Part shown: in pieces, positions 1-7,125 of the stretch | Numbering within the stretch: position 1 is the first letter of the stretch | How the letters are laid out: each line of letters begins with the position of its first letter | NCBI GenBank assembly: GCA_032229885.1 | Contig: JAVYAJ010000288.1 | Location: 1 to 15,325, forward strand | Direction of reading: 5' to 3' | DNA: 15,325 bases | From: Anammoximicrobium sp032229885 | GTDB lineage: Bacteria > Planctomycetota > Planctomycetia > Pirellulales > Pirellulaceae | The notes under the pieces: generated by a model | Told to the model about the DNA's origin: nothing | What the model saw: the letters and a program-made list of their open reading frames with translations, nothing else | Database searches by the model: none | Made by a program: the position numbers and the translations under genes

Positions 1-174
1 CGTTCTCGCCATCAATCTGCCTCCAGCCAAAGGGGAATGGATTTGCCAACCCCTCAGCTTAAGGAAGCCGTCAAGCATGGCACTGATGAGCGCTCACACG
101 CGAAAACGCGCGCCGGCCGAGCGGTCCGACGCTGAACCGCTTGGAACCCGCGCATTTTGGGTCTCGCGCTGGCG
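1..174. other. Left edge, no supported gene
   Basis: This stretch lies downstream of cinA, which is read leftward. No reading frame here has a start, a ribosome binding site or family resemblance that I can defend. A weak inverted repeat (AGGGG at about 32-36 and CCCCT at about 53-57) is visible. It has no following T-tract, so I do not call a terminator. Confidence 0.5.
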
Positions 175-1509
175 TCACAGCCCGGGACGCGGCGAGCTGA
201 CGAGTGTTAGGCGCAAAAAATTCAACGCCTCTTTGACGGTGCGAGGGAGCAGGATCTCGGGGTGGCCGACATAAAGCGTCGACCGATCCCACACGGCGTC
301 CGGGCCCGCCAAGGCCATGTGCACGGGCAGCGAGCCCGAGTCGGTTTCGATGTGCGCCGGAAACGGGCCGATCGTCAAGGCATAATCCGTCTGAAAACTC
401 GCCCGGCATCCGCTGGCCAGCGCGCGCACACGGCGAGCGGCCGGCGAAGGCGATTCGGTCGCCGGACGTTCGTCGATGTGGACAGCCGCTCGCCCCGCCG
501 GCCGCGAATCGGGAACGTCGTCGCCCCGTGCCAGAGCCTGGTCCGCGACAGAATTTGCGTTGAGGACCGGATCTCGCAGCACCCATCCACCTCGATAGAC
601 GCGACCGTCCGGATCCGCGGCGCTGAGCCACTGGGCCAGCGTGCCGCCGGAACCGCCTTCGACGGTCGCCAGCGTCTGTCCACGCTGGGCCAGCAGGCGG
701 ATGACGACATCTTGCAGCGTGTCCTCGTCCTCGCCGAAAACCAGGTTGCCCAGGCAGCGATAGATCAGATCCGCCGTCGGCTGCATGGCGGCGCAGCAGG
801 TCTCGAGATCCGCGGCTTCGGCCGTGATCCGCAGCGTGATCGTCGCCTGGCTGGCGGTGATCCCAACCGTCGGGACGTGGCCGCGCTGGATCAAACCCGG
901 CAACATGGCTTCGATCGCGCTCTCGCCGGCGCCATAGCAGTGGATCGCCCGGTGGCGGATCAAGTGGCACGCTGGGCCGCTGGTCGCGACCAAGGCGGGG
1001 CGAACCGACGCGTCCCACATCTCGCGCATTTCGGCAGGCACGCCGGGCAGCGCGAAGATCCGCACCCCGGCGTGGCCGACCCGTGGCGCGATCATGTCGA
1101 TCCCCGGCGCGGTTCCATGCGGATTGGGTATGGGACGGCTACCGCGCGGGAACATCGCTTGGACCGCATTGCGCTCCGGCATCTGGCGGCCGCGGCGGGC
1201 GAAGAGGCGGCGGATGTGGGCGAGCATTTGCGCATCCTGCACCAGATCCACGCCACAGGCCATCGCGATACACTGGCGCGTTAAATCGTCGGCCGTCGGC
1301 CCCAGACCGCCGGTGCTGATGATCACGTCCGAACGCTCGATTGCTCGCCGGAACACTTCGCAGCCGGCGGTCAAATCATCGCCCGCCGTGGTGTGAAACA
1401 ACACGCGCACGCCGCACGCGGCCAACTGTTGGCTGAGCCATTGGCTATTGGTGTCCAGACGTTGGCCGCTGGTCAGTTCGTCGCCGAGCGCAATGATTTC
1501 GGCTTGCAT
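175..1509 (-). CDS. cinA: CinA family protein (MoCF domain plus atypical CinA C-terminal domain)
   Basis: The 444-residue protein has the two-domain CinA layout. Residues 1 to about 170 form a molybdopterin-binding-like (MoCF/COG1058) domain: GDE at 9-11, STGGLGPTADD at 65-75, GTAPG at 132-136 and LPGVPAEM at 154-161. This domain has been linked to ADP-ribose pyrophosphatase activity in other CinA proteins. The C-terminal domain from about 260 should be the nicotinamide-nucleotide amidase (PncC-like) part. Its hallmark, normally AESCTGG, reads VEGGSGG at 283-289, so the conserved Ser and Cys are both Gly. The later glycine-rich GxxGP segment is also poor (TIGPFP, 379-384). I infer that deamidase activity is doubtful. 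The gene lies 85 bp downstream of the HEAT-like gene on the same strand and is probably cotranscribed with it. The ATG at 1507-1509 gives the canonical N-terminus MQAEIIALGDEL. No strong ribosome binding site precedes it. Confidence 0.9.
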   Translation of the reverse strand: MQAEIIALGDELTSGQRLDTNSQWLSQQLAACGVRVLFHTTAGDDLTAGCEVFRRAIERSDVIISTGGLGPTADDLTRQCIAMACGVDLVQDAQMLAHIRRLFARRGRQMPERNAVQAMFPRGSRPIPNPHGTAPGIDMIAPRVGHAGVRIFALPGVPAEMREMWDASVRPALVATSGPACHLIRHRAIHCYGAGESAIEAMLPGLIQRGHVPTVGITASQATITLRITAEAADLETCCAAMQPTADLIYRCLGNLVFGEDEDTLQDVVIRLLAQRGQTLATVEGGSGGTLAQWLSAADPDGRVYRGGWVLRDPVLNANSVADQALARGDDVPDSRPAGRAAVHIDERPATESPSPAARRVRALASGCRASFQTDYALTIGPFPAHIETDSGSLPVHMALAGPDAVWDRSTLYVGHPEILLPRTVKEALNFLRLTLVSSPRPGL

Positions 1510-1594
1510 CGCTGGTTCATACCCCGCCGTCTGACGAATTGGCCGCCGACGTCACTCTGTGCGGCTGGATCGATCCGACGGCGCGGCCGTGGCG

Positions 1595-3556
1595 TTAGGG
1601 AGCGGGTGGTTGCGGTGCGGCAGGCGCGTTCGCCGGCGACGGTACTGCGTCTGGCGGCACTGCGGCCGCCGGAGGTGCGGCTGCCGGAGGCGCAGTTTCC
1701 TGCGGCGCAGCGGCCGGCGGTGCAGGCTCGGCCGGCGTCGCGGGTGGCTCGCCAGCAGGCGACGCAGCGGCGGGCCCAGCGGCCGGCGCCGGCGCAGCCG
1801 GTTGACCCTTGGCGTCCGGCGCCGCGTCGGGTACCGCTGGCACGTCCAGTCCTGGGATCTCGGTCGGCACATCCAGCGGATTGGCCAACAAGCCCTGCGC
1901 AGCGGCGCCGGCCGCCTGCTGTGCCGGCAATTCGACGACGATTCCGCACTTGTCTTCCAACTGCTGCACCTTGGCGCGAAGCTCGGTCACCAGCGCTTTC
2001 ATCTCGTTGAATGTGCTCTTTTCCACCTCGCGGAGGATTGCGTCGATGTTGCTGACAGCCGTATCGACCGCGGTTCGCTCGGCGTCCGAGCGGGCGAGCG
2101 CCGACAGACCGCCGCTGCCCGGCGGCTGGTCCGCCCCGGGGCCGGCCTTGGCCTTGGACGCCGGCTTCATGGACGCGTCTGGCCCCAACAAGCCGCGTTT
2201 GGTCAAGACCAATTGATGCGCGACGCGGCGGCGGGTGAGCAGGATTTGGTAGCCAAGTGGATTGAATTTCGCAGCCGGCGCCATCCCGCCCGGCCCCATG
2301 CCCGGCCCCATGCCCGGCATTCCATAGTCGGGCATTCCGTACGCGGGCATCCCACCGTCGGCTCCATACGCGGGCGACGGCATGTCATACGGCATCCCGC
2401 CGGGCGCTGGCGTCATGCTGCCCCCGCCGTAGTCCATGCCATACGAGCCGCCGGGTTGCATCGGTGCTGTTTGGGCTTCGGCAGCTTCCTGGTCTTCCAC
2501 CCGCTGAAGCTCCTTGCGGCAGGCAACCACCGCCACCGTCGCCGCCTTTTTGGCGAGATCCGCCACCGCGAGCTTGGCATTGGCCGGAAAACGCAATCGG
2601 CCGAGCGCTTCCGTGGCCGTGCATCGCAGCGAGACAGACGCGTTGTTGTCGGCCATCACGGCGTCCAAAGCGGTCAATACACTGTTGTTCTGACCGGGGC
2701 TGCCTAAATAACCCAGGATTTCGACGGCGCGACGTCGCATCCAGGTGTGTCCCCCGGTCGAGCGGCCATCCGGCGGATCCTTGGCATTGACGACGTTCAG
2801 CATGGTGTCGATGATCATGTTCTCGGCCTGGTTTCCCGCCAAGCGACGTTGGCCTCCGGGCACGTCGGCCAACTGGCGATCGATCTCGACATGCCGCAAA
2901 ATGCCGACCAGAGCCGCCGCGCGGACTCCGTCGATTTGGTTCGGGTTTCCCAGCTCGTCCAGCATGACTTTGAGCGACTGGATCAGCGGGATCGGCGGTC
3001 GCCGCTTGTCGCCCACAAACACGGCGTCCTGGGAATTGAGGCTGCCCAGCAGCAACATGGCGTTGCAGCGCGCCGCGGGATGGTAATTGCCTCGAATCAG
3101 CGGCACCATCGTCTGGTAGATGAGGTCGACCAGAAAGTCATGCACGGCCAACAGCGGAGGTTCCTGCAAATTGGGCGTTGCCAGCGAGCGGGCTAGATTG
3201 ACACGTGCCTTGGGCCAATCGCCCAGATGTTTGGGATGGGTCAGCAGAGGGAAATAATACCGCGAATAGTACGTTTGCAGGAAATTTCGGGTCGCCTGCG
3301 CGTCGAACGGCTCGCTGCCGCGCAAAATGCCCTCTTTGCGGATGTCCAAATCCCGCTGCTGCTTCTTTTCCTGCGGCGTCTCGCCCAACATCCAGGGTTG
3401 AAGCGGCATGATCTGATAGTCTGCGTCGGCTTCCTCGGCCGCGGCAGCCGGCGCGGCGGCATCGGCAGCCACGGCCTCGACAGGCAGCGAATACGAGCCT
3501 ACGACCAGGGTTGCGATCGACAGGATTGGCCAACTCGAGATCGTGCGCAGGACCAT
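1595..3556 (-). CDS. Secreted HEAT-like repeat protein with Pro/Ala-rich tail, function unknown
   Basis: I do not recognise a characterised family for this 653-residue protein. Residues 1 to about 31 look like a Sec signal peptide, with a hydrophobic core at 10-24 and a possible AVAA-DA cleavage site, so export is inferred. Residues 85-350 are alpha-helical with HEAT-like pieces, such as AARCNAMLLLGSL at 161-173, VRAAALVGILRHV at 211-223 and RRAVEILGYLG at 275-285. Residues 365-427 form a low-complexity Gly/Met/Pro/Tyr segment with repeated YGMPDYGMP and GPGMGPG units. Residues 490-535 look like a coiled coil (VSNIDAILREVEK, MKALVTELRAKVQQLEDK). From about 575 to the end the chain is almost only Pro and Ala. 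The ATG at 3554-3556 is preceded by GGAGA at 3561-3565, a good ribosome binding site. It is probably the first gene of a unit with cinA. A scaffold or protein-binding role in the periplasm is possible but unproven. Confidence 0.85.
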   Translation of the reverse strand: MVLRTISSWPILSIATLVVGSYSLPVEAVAADAAAPAAAAEEADADYQIMPLQPWMLGETPQEKKQQRDLDIRKEGILRGSEPFDAQATRNFLQTYYSRYYFPLLTHPKHLGDWPKARVNLARSLATPNLQEPPLLAVHDFLVDLIYQTMVPLIRGNYHPAARCNAMLLLGSLNSQDAVFVGDKRRPPIPLIQSLKVMLDELGNPNQIDGVRAAALVGILRHVEIDRQLADVPGGQRRLAGNQAENMIIDTMLNVVNAKDPPDGRSTGGHTWMRRRAVEILGYLGSPGQNNSVLTALDAVMADNNASVSLRCTATEALGRLRFPANAKLAVADLAKKAATVAVVACRKELQRVEDQEAAEAQTAPMQPGGSYGMDYGGGSMTPAPGGMPYDMPSPAYGADGGMPAYGMPDYGMPGMGPGMGPGGMAPAAKFNPLGYQILLTRRRVAHQLVLTKRGLLGPDASMKPASKAKAGPGADQPPGSGGLSALARSDAERTAVDTAVSNIDAILREVEKSTFNEMKALVTELRAKVQQLEDKCGIVVELPAQQAAGAAAQGLLANPLDVPTEIPGLDVPAVPDAAPDAKGQPAAPAPAAGPAAASPAGEPPATPAEPAPPAAAPQETAPPAAAPPAAAVPPDAVPSPANAPAAPQPPAP

Positions 3557-3660
3557 GTTTTCTCCGAGAATTGGAAGCCCGCGTTCCCAGGACGACGCAG
3601 ACTCGATCGGCCGCCTGCAGCCAGATACGACTCGCGCGTCCGCGCGACGGGCTATCCTTA

Positions 3661-3689
3661 ATCATTTCGTCTGCGCGGCGCTCTGTCAA
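3661..3689 (-). promoter_or_regulatory. Putative sigma70-type promoter for the HEAT-like gene
   Basis: On the minus strand a perfect TTGACA (-35) occupies 3684-3689. A 17-bp spacer separates it from AATGAT (-10, four of six consensus bases) at 3661-3666. Transcription would start near 3654, about 100 bases before the ATG. The position in a divergent intergenic region supports the call; the -10 is only fair. Confidence 0.5.
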
Positions 3690-3740
3690 CCTAAACAGTT
3701 CTCGCTGCCCATTTTGCGGCTGGACATCTCGTGCTGTCCG

Positions 3741-3769
3741 TTGTCTGTGCCCGCGAACGCGGCTATACT
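3741..3769 (+). promoter_or_regulatory. Putative sigma70-type promoter for the uracil-DNA glycosylase gene
   Basis: TTGTCT (-35, four of six) at 3741-3746, a 17-bp spacer, then TATACT (-10, five of six) at 3764-3769. Transcription would begin near 3776. This excludes a GTG start at 3731 and supports the ATG at 3806. The gene has a divergent neighbour whose promoter lies about 50 bp to the left. Confidence 0.6.
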
Positions 3770-3805
3770 GCGACGGCGCTAGGCTCGCCTCTGTCTGAGA
3801 TCGCG

Positions 3806-4753
3806 ATGGATACCGACTCGCAATCCGAACTCGCTCGACGATCACGGCTCGTCCTGCGCCAGAAACTCGAGAGCCTCGAGCAGGCCGGAGTGCAACAGCT
3901 CGGCCGCTCGACGATGGCGGCTCTCTCGCTTGTGCCGCAAGTCTCGGTTGTTGCGGAAGCTCCGCACGAGACGACGCCCATGTCCGAGCCAAGCCTGCCT
4001 GCCAGCGCTTCGCGCCAATCGCGGCGTCACCCGGCAAGGCAGACCGAACCGGAAAAACCGCGACAACACGCCGAAGCCGCCAGCCCGCCGATCGGAATCC
4101 CATCGACTGCCAGCCCATCGACTGCCAGCCTGGCAACACCTGCCGCAGACCGTGCGTCGTCCGCGCCGCGGACCAGCGACCAGCGCAGTGTGGCTCTGCG
4201 TGCGCTTCGCGCCGAAGTGGCCATCTGCCGCCGTTGTCCGGAGCTGGCCGAGACGCGCACGCAAACCGTGTTTGGCGTCGGAAATCCGAGTCCTCGACTA
4301 TGCTTCCTGGGCGAGGCGCCGGGCGCGGACGAAGATCGGCAGGGCGAACCGTTCGTCGGCGCGGCAGGCAAGCTGTTGGACAAGATCATCGCCGCCTGCA
4401 CGCTCCGCCGCGAAGACGTCTACATCCTGAACGTCCTCAAGTGTCGCCCGCCTGGCAATCGCACGCCGTTGCCCGAAGAAATCGCCAATTGCCGGACGTT
4501 TTTCGAGCGGCAGCTCGAGATCCTGCAACCCGAATTCATCTGTTGCCTGGGCGCGGTCGCGGCCCAGACCCTGTTGCGAAGCACGCGGCCCGTCGGCCAA
4601 CTGCGCGGCCAGTTCCACGAGTACCGCGGCAGCCGCGTCGTCGTGACGTATCATCCCTCGTACCTGCTCCGCAGCCCCGGCATGAAGCGTCATACGTGGG
4701 ACGACATGAAGATGCTGCTGCAGGCGATGGGCATCCCCGTTCCGACCCCGTAA
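3806..4753 (+). CDS. Family 4 uracil-DNA glycosylase with long N-terminal extension
   Basis: This enzyme removes uracil from DNA in base excision repair and carries a 4Fe-4S cluster. The family signature is clear in the last 185 of 315 residues. There is GEAPGADEDRQGEPFVG at 169-185, the conserved uracil-pocket motif, and HPSYLLR at 283-289, the second active-site motif. Four candidate cluster cysteines are C141, C144, C213 (in LKCRPPGNRTPLPEE) and C229. Residues 1 to about 125 are an unusual extension, rich in Ser, Pro, Ala and charged residues, and probably disordered. It includes a 15-bp tandem duplication near 4100-4129 that gives PSTASPSTAS. Family members are often near 200-230 residues. 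I chose the ATG at 3806 because the promoter at 3741-3769 lies just upstream and the frame before it has no good start. The ribosome binding site is weak. Confidence 0.92.
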   Translation: MDTDSQSELARRSRLVLRQKLESLEQAGVQQLGRSTMAALSLVPQVSVVAEAPHETTPMSEPSLPASASRQSRRHPARQTEPEKPRQHAEAASPPIGIPSTASPSTASLATPAADRASSAPRTSDQRSVALRALRAEVAICRRCPELAETRTQTVFGVGNPSPRLCFLGEAPGADEDRQGEPFVGAAGKLLDKIIAACTLRREDVYILNVLKCRPPGNRTPLPEEIANCRTFFERQLEILQPEFICCLGAVAAQTLLRSTRPVGQLRGQFHEYRGSRVVVTYHPSYLLRSPGMKRHTWDDMKMLLQAMGIPVPTP

Positions 4754-4762
4754 TCGCTCGGC

Positions 4763-4838
4763 GCGGGGCCAGTCCTTCAGCGTGGGGCCAGTCCTACGTC
4801 GTGGGGCCAGTCCTACGTCGCGGAGCCAGCCTCAGCCG
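4763..4838. repeat. 19-bp tandem repeat, four units, overlapping the hemY stop codon
   Basis: Four adjacent 19-bp units lie at 4763-4781, 4782-4800, 4801-4819 and 4820-4838. Units two and three are identical (GTGGGGCCAGTCCTACGTC). Unit one differs at a few bases, and unit four is degenerate and lies in the hemY coding end. The hemY stop (CTA on the plus strand, 4813-4815) falls inside unit three. The array sits between two convergent genes. Confidence 0.85.
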
Positions 4839-6276
4839 CCGCCGTCCCGCGCAGATAATCTACGGCCGCCTCGGCGGTCTTCTCGCTCTTGTGGATACAG
4901 AACGGCATCCCGACGCCGCCGAACGCGTTGCCCGTGAAAAACAGCCCCGGCAGCTCGCCCAGCGAGGCTTCGATCTGCTCGATGCGCCCGTTGTGCCCCA
5001 CGTGGTACTGCGGCATGGCGTGATCGAACCGGCTGATCAGCACGGAATTGGGTTCGCCCGAGATACCCAGCAACTGGCCGAGTTCTTGGCGCGCAATGCG
5101 CGTCAATTCGTCGTCGGGCAGCGCAGCCAACTCGGGTTGCAACTCGCCGCCAATAAACGCGCGAACCAGCGCGCACCCCTCGGGGGCCCGCCCCGGGTAT
5201 TTGACGCTCGAGAAACTGCCCGACAAGATCCGCCGGTTCTCGATTCGCGGCACGACGAAACCAAAGCCGTCCATGGCATGGGCGATCTGGTCGCGGCGAT
5301 AGCCCAGCGCCACCACCGAACAACTGGCGTGTGGAATCGCCGCCAGGTTGGCCGACAGCGTAGGATGGATGTCGGCCACCAGCGGCGCGGCGACCGTCGC
5401 TTTCGGGGCGAGGATTACGGCGTCGCAACGCATCGTCTCGGGCGAGGCTCCACCGACGCTCACCTGCCAACCGCCATCCGGATCACGCGCCACGCGGGTG
5501 ATCGCCGCAGCCGTGCGGATCGTCCCTGCGGGCAGCCGCGCGGCCAGCGTATCGATCAGACTGGAAATGCCGTCGCGCAGGGTCATGAACATGCTGTAGC
5601 GCGCGCCGCTGCCGCCCTGCATCTGCGACCGCGGTTGGCTGGACTGCTTCCACACCGCGCGAATCAGGCTGCCGTGGTTGCGCTCCATGTCCCGGAAACG
5701 AGGCATCGTGGAACAGACGCTCAGTTTCTCTGGATCGCCGGTGTAAATTCCGCCGATCAGCGGTTGGACCAGTCGATCGTAGGTTTCGCGGCCGAACCGC
5801 CGCGTAACGAACGATTCCAAGCTCTCGTCCCCGGGATCGTCTCGCTGGCGGATAAAGTATTCGCACGCCATCCGGAGCTTGCCCCAGGGGCTGAGGATCG
5901 GCGTGACGACCACGGGCCAGATGCGGCTGGGCGCCATGATCACGAACCCTTCGGGTATCCGCCGAAGACGGCCGCGACACACGACAAAGGCGTGCCGATG
6001 CTGGTGGTTCGTCTGGAGCAACTGGTCGCCCAATCCGAGGCGGCGACACAGCTCGATTCCCCACGTGGGCGTCGTAATGAAGTTGTCGGCGCCGCGTTCG
6101 ATCAAATAACCGTCCTGGCGAACCGTCTGCAGAACGCCGCCCAAAGACGACGACGCTTCGAACAGCCGCACCTCGGTGGTGGGCAACAACTCGTGGACGC
6201 GGTGCGCCGCGGTCAGCCCGGAGATCCCTCCCCCGACGACCGCCACACGTTTCGGACCCGTTGACAGCTCCGTCAT
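4813..6276 (-). CDS. hemY: Protoporphyrinogen/coproporphyrinogen oxidase, HemY type
   Basis: This is an FAD-dependent oxidase of haem synthesis, of the HemY/CgoX family (often labelled hemG in databases, but unrelated to the flavodoxin-like E. coli HemG). The 487 residues match the family length. The N-terminal dinucleotide-binding motif is VAVVGGGISG at 11-20, with the ribose-binding acid E40 in LFEAS. GGVLQT at 46-51 and ERGADNF at 60-66 match the conserved flavin-contact region. LIGGIYTGDPEKLSV at 173-187 is the family hallmark, and the C-terminal FAD motif is TGNAFGGVGMP at 448-458. Whether the substrate is protoporphyrinogen or coproporphyrinogen cannot be read from the sequence. No other haem gene is nearby. 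The ATG at 6274-6276 has only a short GGA upstream. The last codons and the stop derive from the 19-bp repeat array. Confidence 0.93.
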   Translation of the reverse strand: MTELSTGPKRVAVVGGGISGLTAAHRVHELLPTTEVRLFEASSSLGGVLQTVRQDGYLIERGADNFITTPTWGIELCRRLGLGDQLLQTNHQHRHAFVVCRGRLRRIPEGFVIMAPSRIWPVVVTPILSPWGKLRMACEYFIRQRDDPGDESLESFVTRRFGRETYDRLVQPLIGGIYTGDPEKLSVCSTMPRFRDMERNHGSLIRAVWKQSSQPRSQMQGGSGARYSMFMTLRDGISSLIDTLAARLPAGTIRTAAAITRVARDPDGGWQVSVGGASPETMRCDAVILAPKATVAAPLVADIHPTLSANLAAIPHASCSVVALGYRRDQIAHAMDGFGFVVPRIENRRILSGSFSSVKYPGRAPEGCALVRAFIGGELQPELAALPDDELTRIARQELGQLLGISGEPNSVLISRFDHAMPQYHVGHNGRIEQIEASLGELPGLFFTGNAFGGVGMPFCIHKSEKTAEAAVDYLRGTAAAEAGSAT

Positions 6277-6909
6277 TATTTCCGTCTTTTCGTGATTGGC
6301 TGCTTCAGCGCGTGGCGGCGCACACCGGGCAACGTGATGCGTCGATGGCTCGGCGAAATTCGGTGCGCGTCGAACATGGCCGCCCGGATTGCCCCGAGGT
6401 CTTCTCTGCCCCTCCCACGCGTTCTCTCGGTTTCAGATCGCTCGGCCAAGCGCCGACAACTCGGGTGGCAACTGTCGGGCGCACGGCGCCTGCCGCGTAC
6501 TCGGACGACGCCGCACGGCCCGCTGACGCAGGTTACAACCCATTTCCGAGCTCGGTACAAACAGCGACTTGTTAGACCCTTTGAGCCCGGATTTGACAAG
6601 TGGGGTGCATGACCGAGCGCCGCCGCGCGACTGCAACCAAGTGCCTGGTCCGAAGACCGCGTCAAGAGAGCCGACACGACGACGTGCGGTTCGCAGGGTT
6701 GCTCGCGAGCCTCTGCGAGTGCGTGAGGTCCGCGAAGGCCCGCCCTGCGTCGTGGCCGTCGGGAGTTGGACGACACAGGCGAATGCCAAGCGGCGGACGC
6801 GACGGAGCGCGTCCCTCCAGGACGGGCTGCCACGGATCTTACGACCCGTGAGATTCGTCGCCGCGCGCTCCGCCGCCGGTCTCTGACGCGGCGGGATTCT
6901 CCTGCACGA
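6277..6909. other. Long intergenic gap with hairpin, no supported gene
   Basis: About 630 bp separate hemY from the promoter of the next gene. Open frames occur on both strands but none has a plausible ribosome binding site, domain or family resemblance. They are Arg-rich, as expected for random GC-rich DNA. A perfect hairpin (GGACGCG at 6795-6801, 6-base loop, CGCGTCC at 6808-6814) is present without a T-tract. It may be a dispersed repeat. Confidence 0.55.
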
Positions 6910-6939
6910 TTGCAAATCGGATAAATGGCGCAGTATCAT
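6910..6939 (+). promoter_or_regulatory. Putative promoter for the ceramidase-like/HisA-like unit
   Basis: TTGCAA (-35, four of six) at 6910-6915, an 18-bp spacer, then TATCAT (-10, five of six) at 6934-6939. The inferred start near 6946 leaves a leader of about 180 bases before the ATG at 7126. It is the best candidate in the gap. Confidence 0.4.
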
Positions 6940-7125
6940 GGCTCGGTTCGAGCTTGGCTCGCGCGGCGCAGGCGAACGGCGCGGCTTCGAGTCTCGCTTG
7001 GAAAACCGTGTGGGCAGACCAAGACCGACCGGCCGCATGTCGCGCCACGGGCGGCCCGGTCTGTTCGCCGTCCCACGACCTCCGGCCATCCCTCGACCAT
7101 CTCCACCATCCAAGAGGCATCTATC

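Noticed and set aside
4234..6264. Long open frame on the plus strand across the UDG gene end and hemY
   Set aside because: It is antisense to a clear hemY and out of frame with a clear UDG. Its translation is rich in Arg, His and Gln with no domain, as expected for a shadow in GC-rich DNA.
6290..6390. Minus-strand frame containing CPVC just before hemY
   Set aside because: The Cys-x2-Cys suggested a zinc-ribbon end, but no start, ribosome binding site or second Cys pair supports a gene.
6925..7125. Upstream ATG start for the ceramidase-like gene
   Set aside because: It would place 67 Arg-rich residues before a clear signal peptide and would start at the promoter itself. The ATG at 7126 has a good ribosome binding site.
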